Part shown: positions 21,465 through 32,600 of the stretch, piece by piece
Position numbering within the stretch: the first letter of the stretch is position 1
How the letters are laid out: each line of letters opens with the position of its first letter
Assembly: GCF_002994745.2 (NCBI RefSeq)
Contig: NC_037092.1
Coordinates: 2,267,501-2,331,500 of the forward strand
DNA length: 64,000 nt
Direction of reading: 5' to 3'
Source of the DNA: Rosa chinensis
Lineage: Eukaryota; Streptophyta; Magnoliopsida; Rosales; Rosaceae
Notes under the pieces: model-generated
The model's database searches: none
What the model was told of the DNA's origin: nothing
What the model saw: only the letters and a program-made list of their open reading frames with translations
Position numbers and translations under genes: made by a program

Positions 21465-23175
21465 ATGCGCTGCTTCTCTTTTTGCAAGCCGGTGGAGGAT
21501 GATCCTCCGAAATTTGTAGTCAGAAAGACAGGCCGAAGGCCATATTCTAATACTGCCACGACATTGGACTCCTTTTTGGCAACGCTCTCCCTTAAGTCAG
21601 GTATATACTTCGTGAAAATTCTACAATGCATTAACGCGTTAATACATAATGTAAATCAGCTCCATAAACTGATGCATCAATGCATTACATTTACATGCAT
21701 GGAGTTGGTCTACATAAAGTATTGATGCATTAATACACCGAATGGGAGCCCTAGGCCATCTTCTTTGACCTAAAATGACTTTCAGCTTTATTTTCAAAGT
21801 TCATAAAGCATGCTTCTCTATATGTGCAGGTAGCAGCAGATGCAGGAATTTGCGCAATCAGATACTCAAGGTGGGAAGTGCAAAGCAATCTGCTCGGCTT
21901 TTTACGTTCAATGAGCTTCATGCTGCAACTGAGGGCTTCAAGGCTGCTTGTTTGCTTGGAGAAGGAGGATTTGGGAAGGTGTACAAAGGGTACATAGATA
22001 GCATCAATTCTAAACAGGTTTCTTTCTCGCGCAGAGATCAGATATTCGTAAAAAATGTGTAGGCATTGCACATTTGTTCATTTTGTTCGTTCATTCTGTT
22101 TCAGGCTGTGGCGGTTAAGAAACTTAACCGGAAAGGAATGCAAGGAAGTAGAGAGTTTTGTGCTGAAGTTATCATGTTGAGTCTGTTTCAACACCCAAAC
22201 CTTGTCAGTCTAGTAGGGTACTGTGCGGAAGGAGAGCAGAGAGTTTTAGTGTATGAATATATGGCCAGTGGATCTTTGGAGGATCACCTTCTAGGTATGC
22301 ATACAAGTTGTTTGTGATATTGCTTTGATGAAATTATATTGGAAATGAATTGAGTTATCACATTTGTGTTTTAGACATAGGTCCGAATCAGCAGCCTCTT
22401 GATTGGTACACTAGGATGAGAATAGCTGAAGGAGCAGCTAAAGGACTTGAGTACTTGCATGATGTTGCCAAACCGGCAGTGATTTATCGCGATTTCAAAG
22501 CATCAAACATATTGTTGGATTCCCAATTCACTCCGAAGCTGTCTGATTTTGGACTTGCTAAGTTAGGTCCAACAGGAGACAAGTCCCATGTGTCTACAAG
22601 GGTGATGGGAACTTATGGCTATTGTGCCCCAGAGTATGCTTGCACAGGAAAGCTCACAAAAATGTCTGATGTCTACAGTTTCGGGGTTGTCTTTCTTGAG
22701 TTAATCACCGGAAGAAGAGCTGTTGATGAGACAAAACCAGAGGAAGAGCAGATCCTAGTCAGTTGGGTATGTTACTATGTTACTGGTCAAGAATTACCAA
22801 AGCCTTCTTTTATTTTAAAGTTTAGTGTCAAATGCAACCTTGTTTGTATTGAACTATTGATGCACTTTAAACTTCCTGATGCAGGCACAACCACTGTTGA
22901 AGGATAGAAGTAAATTTTCATTAATTGCTGATCCGTTGCTTAGGGGAAACTTTCCGGTGAAGGGTCTGCATCAAGCTCTTGCAATTGCAGCAATGTGTCT
23001 CAATGAGGAAGCTGATTGCCGACCTGTTATGTCTGATGTTGTACTTGCTCTTGAGCATTTATCCAAGCCAAGAAATGAAGTTGTCATTGATGATGAATCA
23101 AAACACAGCCCTGTGCAGCTGACCAATGTCCAATCTCTAAAACGAAGGAGTTCCAAAGCAGAGCTAGATCTATAG
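21465..23175 (+). CDS. Receptor-like cytoplasmic kinase, RLCK-VII / PBL type
   Basis: Five exons, 21465-21600, 21830-22017, 22105-22294, 22375-22766 and 22885-23175, give 1197 nt, 398 residues. Ser/Thr kinases of this class sit under the plasma membrane and relay signals from receptor kinases. The N-terminus MRCFSFCK lacks a myristoylation Gly but has two Cys that could be palmitoylated. The domain starts at [14 protein letters not shown] with the P-loop [11 protein letters not shown]. The ATP-binding Lys is in AVAVKKL, the catalytic loop is [13 protein letters not shown] (Tyr in place of His before RD, usual in this subfamily), DFG is in [11 protein letters not shown], and the activation segment [16 protein letters not shown] has the conserved Thr/Tyr. 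The C-terminus is a short Ser/Lys-rich tail. All hallmark residues are present, so it should be active. Confidence 0.93.
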
Positions 23176-23669
23176 CATTGGCATTCAGCAGGGTGCAAGT
23201 GGAAGAAGTTGCGCTACAGATTCAAGATCAATGCAGTTTTCATTGCATAGAGATTAAGAAAGTCGTATTGTTTGTATTTTTCGTGTTCCTATTGACAGAA
23301 CTGAATATGTGTTTGTATATAGATGTACTACGATATTTATGGTTTGCACTCAATTGTTTTCCCTAGTCTTAAATTATACACTTCAATGGATTGTAAATTA
23401 AAACCTTCTATCTATTTTAAATTCTATAGTATATATATCTCAAATTTCTGTTGCTCTTCTAGATCAATCCACAAACCTATTAATCTACCTCTAGACATTC
23501 AATTTTTTGCTGCATAATTGTCTTGTACGTTCTTTGAAATGACAAATCTATAGCAACGTCAACAATACAGATATAATTACAAGATGGAAACCCCTGAGAA
23601 GATAGAAAGGTTCATTGGTACAGTGCTATAGCAAAATGGAAGAGAGAGCTAAGCAAAAGAAAAAAAACT

Positions 23670-24062
23670 CTAAATGCTCAAGTTGTCAATATCATCCTTG
23701 AGGGACCTATAATTGAACCCAGGAATGCCATTTAGCCGATTGTTTTCTACAACTTCCGCCGCAGAACATATGTTTGATAAGAACCGCCTGCTCCCTCTTT
23801 GCCTCTTCCATTTCCAGGTCATCCTCAAGAACCAGAAACTAGGCCTGCTAGAATCACAATTCCTGGAGCTCATGTCCACCATTTTCCCCCGGGGCTTCAC
23901 TGAGCTTCCACGCCGGTCTAGCTCAAGCTTACCAAAGTACTCAATCTCCCTCCTGACAAGAGACCCCACAGTGCCTCGCGTGCCTATTGCAACTGGAGCT
24001 CTTGCAGCCATTTTTCGAGTCTCAGGAAACTTGGCTTCTGTGGTGCTGGCTTTATACTCCAT
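23670..24062 (-). CDS. Small basic plant protein of unknown function
   Basis: A single-exon open frame of 130 codons starts at ATG 24062 (MEYKASTTEAKFPETRKMAA) and ends NYRSLKDDIDNLSI. It is basic and Ser/Arg-rich. The middle (GTRGTVGSLVRREIEYFGKL) and the end (SAAEVVENNRLNGIPGFNYR) resemble a class of short, uncharacterised proteins that I recall from other dicots. No signal peptide or membrane segment. It lies tail-to-tail with the kinase gene, with ~500 bp between the stops. No function can be assigned. Confidence 0.7.
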   Translation of the reverse strand: MEYKASTTEAKFPETRKMAARAPVAIGTRGTVGSLVRREIEYFGKLELDRRGSSVKPRGKMVDMSSRNCDSSRPSFWFLRMTWKWKRQRGSRRFLSNICSAAEVVENNRLNGIPGFNYRSLKDDIDNLSI

Positions 24063-25305
24063 GTCTTAGGTATAAAGTCAATGAGTGATGTAAATAAGAA
24101 GCTTGTGGATGAAGAAAGTGGTGGCCCTAAGGTCTTTTTTCTTCAGGGAAGGAAGAAGGATTGCTTTGGATTTGGAGCATCTCTCTGCTTTGATATTTAT
24201 AAATCTTAATGCACTGCTTTTTTGGTAAAGTGGACACCGTCAGATTTTTTTATCATTGGTGCTTCTGGTAGGAGATGGATCGCTATCATAATATTCTTGC
24301 GTCTACAATAAAACCATGCATAATCTGCGGATCAAATTTCTAACCTTTTTGACTGATGACAGATCCTTTTACAGATTGTAAACTCTGCACCTTAATTCAT
24401 TATCATGGTGGGTCTGAACAAAGTTCTAATCATTTCGAAAACGTTTGCAGAAATCCAAACATCCTTTTCTAATTTCACAGATGGCACGAAATTTCGGAGT
24501 TCTTTATACTTTCCTTGCAATCTTTCCTTAGGGTAAAAGGAAAAACAGAGGTGAAGATTTTCACTCTCTTGCTTGGAGTGCTTTTTAGGTAAGGGGTTAC
24601 AGGTGCTGGACATATTCTTCATTGCCTTTCTTTTGCTTTTTACTAATTGTTTTTCTGTATCAGATGTACGAATGATGCAAGTTTCTAGATGGGGTCACTT
24701 TTCTATCTAAATTATACTGGTTGAGGCTAAGTTCATTTTCCATGAGCCTCAGTTCGATAGGTATGAGTGGAGCTGGAAAGTGAGGGGCATGTAATTGATT
24801 AAGCACACCAAGTGCAGGGACCAAAATCATTTCTTTCATTTGGTAATGGAATAGAAGATGCCCTGTGAAGGCTGTGATTGAATAGTTTTCTTTTCCCAGG
24901 AATGGTGGTCGGTCCAATTATAGTTTTTTTTGAAGCTATGTTGGTTCCATTGAAGTGCCATCTAGGGCACCATCTGCATTTTAACGCATTGCTTAAAGTT
25001 GAAGGCCATGATCTCTATTCATCATTCAAAATGTGACCGCTCGGATAGAAAATGAACGATACCAGGCACTGAGAAAATTTGAGCCCATATACAATATAAA
25101 TGCAGAACACCGTACTTGTTTATCTAACAATTAAACAACAACATTTCTATTTTCTTTTCTGATTGTAAGCCTCAAAATTGGAAGTTCCCTCTTATTATCT
25201 AAATATCCACGAGCTCCTCTATGTTCTTATTCCCTTTTCTATTTTTCCTATCCTTTTTTTTGGTTTGTTTAAACTTTGTTTCAATGTATGAAATGTAGTT
25301 ACAAT
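24063..25305. other. Intergenic DNA before the phospholipase gene
   Basis: About 1.2 kb with no supportable gene. The lower part is the promoter side of the small minus-strand gene, the upper part the 3' flank of the phospholipase gene. Minus-strand open frames at 24392-24622 and 24660-24917 have no recognisable motif and I do not call them. Confidence 0.45.
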
Positions 25306-27274
25306 CTACTGTATACTGGGAAGATGACATGAATACCTCAACTTCCGATGTGAAGCAAGAGCATGTCGTAAAGCAACATCCACACTCGTACCCTCTCGAA
25401 ATAGTGAGTCATACAAATGACAGACGAATTGGGACACTCCTTCCTCATCATCATCCCCAAAGCCGATAGAGCGGTCTCCATTTTCACTGTCTTCCCAATC
25501 ACTCACCGGACTTTCAGGTTCAGCCGCCTCATCTTCAACTTCTTCATCTTCAGCCTCCTCATCACCAATCTCAAACTTTTCAAGAACACTGAAATCAGTA
25601 GACCCAAATGTTAACTGTATTTCTTGGGGCTGTACTGAGGAAGATATAACCGCTTTGGCACCAGAGTCTAAAAATGCTTTGATCATAGTTGGCGTAGGCC
25701 CATTTGTCCCTGTACAAATAATGATCCTGTCTCTCCAAGCTCCAACCTAAGTCATGAATGACATAAAGGCATCAATTCTATCACTTAAATCATACACCCA
25801 TATTGGATGTTTACCATAACAAACAGCAAATGCTTCACATAACTAGTGACTATGGCATACCATCCATCGAACATCATCAGGTGTCAAGTGAATAGAGGGG
25901 ACAGTTCTACGAAACAAATACGCCCCAATTTCTTGGCCATCTTCCATTACCTTAAGAAAATGCAATCCAGAATTAACAATTTGGCAACTTCTAATGAGTA
26001 CCAAAAACTAATGTATGTAATGCTTAGGGAACATACTTGAGTTTGGCGTCCCATATATCGGTGAACGATACATCCAAGTTGGAAGATTGGTTTACAAGCA
26101 ACCAAATCAGAAACAGTTGAAATATTGGAAAGAGGTGATCCAGCCTTCTTGCGATGGTTTCGCATAACTGATAACAAGCTCAACTTAACACTCTGCAGAA
26201 AGTTATCTGCAAGTTCTCCAGGTTCAGCAACCACAAATACATCATTCTGCCAACTGCAGAAATAAACAGCCAGGGGAATTAGTGACAACTGAAATTTGCA
26301 ATTATAGGTTATAACAAATTAACCATTGAAATATTGACCTTAAAATCGAGCCAATTGAGTCATTTTGAAGGGCCAAATGCACAATGCCCACTTGTGGCGA
26401 ATTTTGTAACTTCTCATGCAATGACTGAACGGGTACAGAAAGCTGCCTAGGTCCTGAAGGAGACTTTGGTGGTGAGGCAGCTCCCTTTCCAGGTTGGCCA
26501 TCTAAGCTCAGAGGTGGGACCATATCAATTCGGCCAACCCTCTGCGGACCAAAGTCAGGACTGTAGAAAAGTGGGCTTGATGGGACGCTTGCAGGAAACA
26601 AAGGCGACTGAAATGGTGTTGGGAATGTTGTTGCTGCTGCGGTTTTCACAAACCCTGATATTCCTTGCATTAAAGATACCCGTATTCCATTACGAGCACA
26701 AAATGATTCAAGTTCATGAGCGTGATTTGAAGCTCGACCAGAATTGGGGCTATGAGAAGCTTCAACAAGAAGCACATTACGCCTCCAACCTAGAGATGGG
26801 CTTTTCACATCTACTGCAGCAAAGTAGCAATATTAGTTGAGTTTCAAAAAACCTAAAAATGCATAGGGCAGAATAATGACAGAAATGTTAGCGTCAATAC
26901 CCTCATTTGCCTTGGGGAAATGTTGGGATCTCAAATTCTCGGACCACTTTTCGTCGTTTTGGAATGGCAGCAGTAGTCTCTCACAAGCATCCTTAAGAGT
27001 AAGAGAATTTTTCTGAATATATTCCTCAACTGAGGCTTCCAATTTCAGCCAGACAGCTGGATCAGTCTCATCCAGTTCCATATCACAACGTTCATCAACT
27101 GAAAAACATAAAAATGCTGGTTGAGAAGTGTGTGTATATATATATATTTTATTTTATTTTATTTTTTTTCACTAAAACTCTCTTAAAGAAAAAAGTTCAC
27201 GGGTGAAAACATGAAATTGTCAAGGCTTGATAACAATTAGAAAGAACTATCCAGTTTTTTCTGTTACGTATTTT

Positions 27275-27310
<36 letters not shown>

Positions 27311-30300
27311 TGTAGACTTTATAGATGCAAAAAAAAAAAAAATACCTGGATTAAACCGAAAGTATTGTATTCCAGGGAGCATGGGTAGCAATGTGCTCAA
27401 GGCTTCCTCCACGCGTTCCACAGAGCAAGAACTCTCTATCAATACTTGCCCAGTATCCAGATAACGCCAACCACCTTTTCGCACCTACAGTAGCAGATTC
27501 AGTATGACTAGATAAAGCAGAATAATGACTTAAAATTCAGAAAACTTAGCAGCTACAATGCTATTCACTCGTTTCAATTTTGTGCATCAAATTCAGTAGA
27601 CCATACGTTAACTGTCTTCTCAGTGCTTCTTGCAGAAAAAATCAGCAAAACGAACTCCTGAAAATGGTCCTAAACTTCTAATACAATGTAAGTCCTCAGC
27701 ACCTCCGATTCAATACCTAAATTGGTCATAATTAGGAGAGGAGAGCAGAGTGCAAGCTAGTGGGTACAGATGAGTAGCATACATTTCCATATCTGCTACC
27801 TGTACCACCCAGGTGACCTTTTATCTCACAACTATCTTGCACTCTTGCTCAATGGAAAAGCTTCAGCAAGACTACCATATGGCTTAAATGCTTGTTTCTC
27901 TTAAGGGCCCAGGAAACAAGAGCCATGCAAATAAAGAACACATTCTTCGCAAAATGTATTGAAAACTAAAAATATACATACAACCAAGAAGCTTTGCCCG
28001 AATGTTCTCTACAGGGTTTCAAAGTGAAATTTGACTGGGATGTTGGAGAATTTCAATATTGCAAAAATTGTAACTGGTCACCAAAGTTCAAAACTAGACG
28101 AGAAGACCAGTGTGACAGAACTGCCTTTAAAAACAAAGGAAATTTCATGATTTACCTTTGTCGGAACAGAACCACAGCCAACAGAAACTAAGCAATCAAT
28201 TTTCATGTCAGGCCATAAAAGTTGTGCTTCTCTGATGGCAAAGATTGTAGGATTGTTTGCCACTATTGCACCATCTTGCCAACGATGAATATCTATAAAA
28301 GTTGCAGGACATATGTATTAAAAAACAAGATCAAGAAATTCCTTAAAAAGTCATAAAGATGATAAAGGTTTCACAAGCTGAAAAAGAGAATACCATCTGA
28401 GAAATCATCAAGATAGTATGGCGCAGCAGATGATGCTCTTATAGCTTGCCATATTTGATGCTTACAACTTCCCATAAAAGCACTGCGTTTATAGCCAAGG
28501 TCAGTACCCAAAGTAGTTGGTTCTTGCACAGTGATTCCTGAACTCTCTGAAACTACAAGAGCTACTTCTGGCGTTCCCGCAGGGTACTAAAAATTGAGTT
28601 CAAGATGCCATGTTAGTATTTCGACAGTGAAGCCATGTTGTTTGCACATACAGTAACTATCTATCTCAAACCTGATAATTCCGGAATAAGAACGGCTGAG
28701 CTGGCGTCATGCTCACCAAAGTTGACACTACAAAAACTTTGGGAATGTTTTTCACTGCCGACTCTATCATCAGATCTCCATCCTCATCAGCACACATTTC
28801 CTTCAACAATGTCTCAAACTGATCTGCACTATGCTGCAAGACAATATATTATAGCTATCCTTATAAAATTCAAAGCACATAGGCCACAACAACCTAAAAA
28901 ACTAATGACTACTCCATTGTTTAAACCTGTTTAAACTAGTACCTCCACTATTCGTAGAACATATGAATACCGAAGAGATTATACAATTAAGATATAAAAC
29001 AAAAGTACGATGAGAAATTAGTCTTCCATAATACAAGTGGGGGAGTTCTCTTCATTTTAAAAGCTCTTGTTTGAAGAAAATAAAGTATATATATTAGAAA
29101 TATGATTGTCCAAGACATCCACAACTTCCACAAAACAAAAGTTGCAAATAAGTTAAACAAAATAAAAGAAAGGCATATCTGATGGTACCTACAAACAAAT
29201 CAAACATAAAACATTAAAACATACTTTAGATCCATGTACAACAACTCTGAAGCTCTGCGACGAACTTTTATAAAGCTGATCCAACTTTTCTCTCCAACTT
29301 GCAGCTTCATTGTCCTTTGGAGCAGGTTCAGCAAAGACAAGTTTTCCTGCAAAACTTATATCAGAACTGATACATACAATTGATCCATGGGAAAAGCTTT
29401 GTGTTAATACAGCATTCTCACCAAGGTTTTTGTATATTTCTTCACACTGATCTAATGACATTAGCTTAATGCCAAGAGCAACAGCAAGCATGCCACCAGT
29501 TGATGTGCCGCATATGAGGTCAAACAACTCATGTATGGGTTTTCCAGTTCCCTTCTCAATTGCTTTAAGAATTTGCACAGTTGCCAGACCTTTCATACCA
29601 CCACCATCCATTGAGAGTATGCGTAATCCTTGCTTTGGCACCTGTCTCCCCCTTATGGCACGTCGTAGATTTCCATTTTCCCCTACAAAAGGCATGATAT
29701 ATCAGCTAAAAATCTAAAACCTAAATTTTATAAACCAATTCAAACCTAAGAGACGAACCAAGAATTGCCAAAGCACGAGCTGCAGCTTTATTCACACATG
29801 GTTCAGGCACAACTGTTAAGCGCATGAGAAGTTCACACAAGCTTTCAGAAGTAACCAGAAGGCGACGATTCTCCAAACAGAACGCCAAATTTCCAACTGC
29901 TACCAAAGCTAACCTTTGCACCTAATGAATGATAAACCTCAATATCTGACAACACTATAGAAAGAAAGTACAAGAACCACTGCCTGAAGAAAGAAAGTAG
30001 AGAACTTGCCTCTGGGGTTCTGTGGGCACATAAGAGTTTTAACGACTTCAATACATCCTTGGTCAGCATTTTCTGAGCTACGGCATCAGATGCAAAAGCC
30101 AGCTTCACCACAACTTGTAATACAGAAATCAATTCCTCTTGGAGAACAGATCTCAGTACCGTCTCAATGGGTTGCATAATGTCGGCTTTCATCAACTGCA
30201 TTGCAACTGAAACGTCTGCAGCAAGAGATGAAAGAGCAGAACATGCTTCTTGAACCTGCCAGAAGTTGGAACTCTTAAAACTATATGCAGGAAAACAGTA

Positions 30301-32226
30301 TATAAGCAAGTAAAACCATTTTCAGGACAACTAACCCACATACCACATGACGGTCATCACTACTGATCATACTAATAAGCTGTCGCACTGCATTCTCATC
30401 TTTACCAACGACTGCACGGTTTCCTTCGTCTTGCATTATCTTTGCTAGTGCAGATGCTAGTAAAGGGTGATGACAAGAAGAAAAACGGAATATAAGGGCG
30501 AAAAAGGCGCTTAGCTTATGCCTAGATGCACCAAAATACGAACTGTTTTCCATCTGCAATTACCACAAAAATTTTATTATCAACAATGCATAATCTGAGA
30601 TTGGAAGTTTTAGATCTCAAAAGCTTCTACAGATATTGCATTAATCATTACCTCTATCTGCACATTCACTGATCTCAAGCTGTCATCTGCCACAATCCTG
30701 ATATTTGCGAGAGATAAATGATGAAGTTTGTGCAGAGGCAAGATTTCAGGAAGAAATTCAAGAGGGTTTCCAAATAGCCTAAGTACCCGGAGCTCAGCCA
30801 TAGCCCTGTCACAGAACTGGAGGGAACCATTAGAACTAGAGAAATCACATTCACGAACATGGCTGTAATGGAGAGTGGAAAGAATATGTAAGCTAACTAA
30901 AAATGTTGAAGTGATGATGAAATGACCTGAAATCAAGCAGAGGCCGAACAAGCTTGTTGTGTTCCAAAGAAAGTTCCACTAATCCAACACACTGTCTCAA
31001 TTCCACTGCTTCCAAGTCCAACAAAAACCAAACAAATTAATTCATCAATGACTCAACTCCAAAACCAAATATAGTCATGTTGATCCATCTAAACCTTTGG
31101 TTTTCATCTAAAGAGTCATGAGATAAACTGATAACATTTATGAAGTCATTTCAAACTTACCCGGTACTGAAACCAGCATGTTGTAGTCAACCCTGAGCAC
31201 CTTTAAGCTTCTCAATTCCCCGAGTTCAGAAGGCAAACGTTCCAGTTTATTGTTATCAAGGTGGAGCTTCTCAAGAAGAGGCAGTCTGGTTAGCTCTACC
31301 GGCAATACCTGCAAATAGTTTCCAAGCAATTGATATAAAATCTCGCAACTCATCTCAAAATTCACTCGCAAGTAACAACAAAAATGCTCTTCCTCTAATC
31401 ACTTCTAATTCAATCAATTGATATCGCATAGTCAGCATTACTTTTCTACGATGTTTTTAGTTATGAAGCAACACACCAGTGGACAACTGGACAAGGAGCT
31501 CACTCTAACAACCGAAACTACAGTCGAAAAATGTATATACTGTCACTAGTTTTCGAAAACTAAACTGATCACTGTTACTTCAAGTACTCAAGAACACAGT
31601 AAAGGACGGAAATTCATAGCATGATCTATTGCTTACATACATTGAACACAGAAAGAATCAAAATTCACTAACAAAGGAAGCAATGAAAGACTCACCGACA
31701 AACCACAACCACAGAGACGGACCACCGTGACGCACTGCCAATGCACACCGCAAGCCGCCGCGCCTTCGGCGACAGCTGGCATCGAAGAAGAGAAATTGGA
31801 CCTCAACAACCGGGTCAACACTCCGGTGCCGTCATTCTGCTGACCCGACCCGCCCGTCTTGGTCATACTCACCGCCCTCAACGGCTCTCTCCGCCGCACA
31901 ACCCTCATATCCACACTCACATTCGCCTCCTCCGGCCTCAGCTCCACGACCACCGTGTCCTGCGGCATCGGCAGCGCCACCATCAGCTGCGACTGGAGCC
32001 GCAGCGCCACCTGGTCCTCGTCGTCGCCGGCGGACCAATCCAGATCGATCCGGAACCCCAATTCTTGATCTTGCTGCGACACTACCGACGAGGATGACTC
32101 CAACGACGACGCCGAGGAACGCGTGCCGCCGCTGGAATTCTCCGGCGTCGGCGGGTCCTCGGTGCCGTAGGAGAGCGTGAGATGGAAGATCTCCGAGGGG
32201 CGCTTCCATCCCAGTCCCCAGGACAT
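25306..32226 (-). CDS. PLA1: Phospholipase A I (patatin domain with LRR and armadillo regions)
   Basis: A long multi-exon gene of about 1,350 codons runs from ATG 32226 to TAG 25308-25306. The start MSWGLGWKRPSEIFHLTLSY matches plant phospholipase A I. Exon 1 is 31696-32226 and exon 2 is 31161-31308. Domains in order: a disordered N-terminus; leucine-rich repeats (LEKLHLDNNKLERLPSELGE, LRVLRLFGNPLEFLP); an armadillo-like helical region (EVQRLALVAVGNLAF); then the patatin hydrolase with oxyanion loop DGGGMKG, nucleophile elbow GTSTGG and the catalytic Asp of DGA (RWQDGAIVANNP). A Ser/Pro-rich linker and an acidic C-terminal region (EEAEDEEVEDEAAEPE) follow. The enzyme releases fatty acids from membrane lipids; in Arabidopsis the homologue is linked to basal jasmonate supply. 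All catalytic residues are present and splice sites look normal. Confidence 0.93.
27285..27309 (+). repeat. Run of 25 consecutive G in a phospholipase intron
   Basis: A homopolymer of 25 G follows a T-rich tract on the plus strand. In the transcribed sense of the gene it is a C run next to an A run. G tracts this long are rare, unstable and able to form quadruplexes, and they are also prone to sequencing length errors. It is intronic, so the protein is unaffected. Confidence 0.8.
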
Positions 32227-32600
32227 TGTGATCGGACGGCGATCAGGCTCCGAATTCGATCTGATCGGACGGCTGGAAGCTCAGCTCGACTATCATCTGG
32301 GCGAGAAAATGTTCAAGGCTTGATCTTGAAGACGAAACAGAGAGAAATTACGACTCTTTGGTGGAGTTGGTGAGGTCGGATTTGGGTCTACGGAAATGGG
32401 GGTTTGAAGGTTAGGGTTTTGGAGAAGAAGGAGAATTGGGATTAATGGCGGGAGAGAAGACAGGAGATCGTTATATATGAGCTTTGGAGTTTTACGCACA
32501 CACAGAAGTTCAGGCAGAGTCTGGCCAAAACGACGTCGTGTACAACATAGCAAAGTCCATAGGGGGTGTGTCGCTTTACTACATGGCAAAGTCTCATGTC
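32227..32600 (-). promoter_or_regulatory. 5' UTR and promoter of phospholipase A I
   Basis: On the minus strand the leader is pyrimidine-rich (CCAAAACCCTAACCTTC near 32410). A TATA-like ATATAACGATC lies around 32465-32475, about 240 bp upstream of the ATG. Confidence 0.4.

Noticed and set aside
24392..24917. Two minus-strand open frames between the small gene and the phospholipase
   Set aside because: No motif, no exon-like codon pattern and no splice continuity with the neighbours.
31741..32097. 118-codon plus-strand and 125-codon minus-strand frames in a GC-rich stretch
   Set aside because: Both are shadows of exon 1 of the phospholipase gene, whose frame is supported by homology and its donor site.
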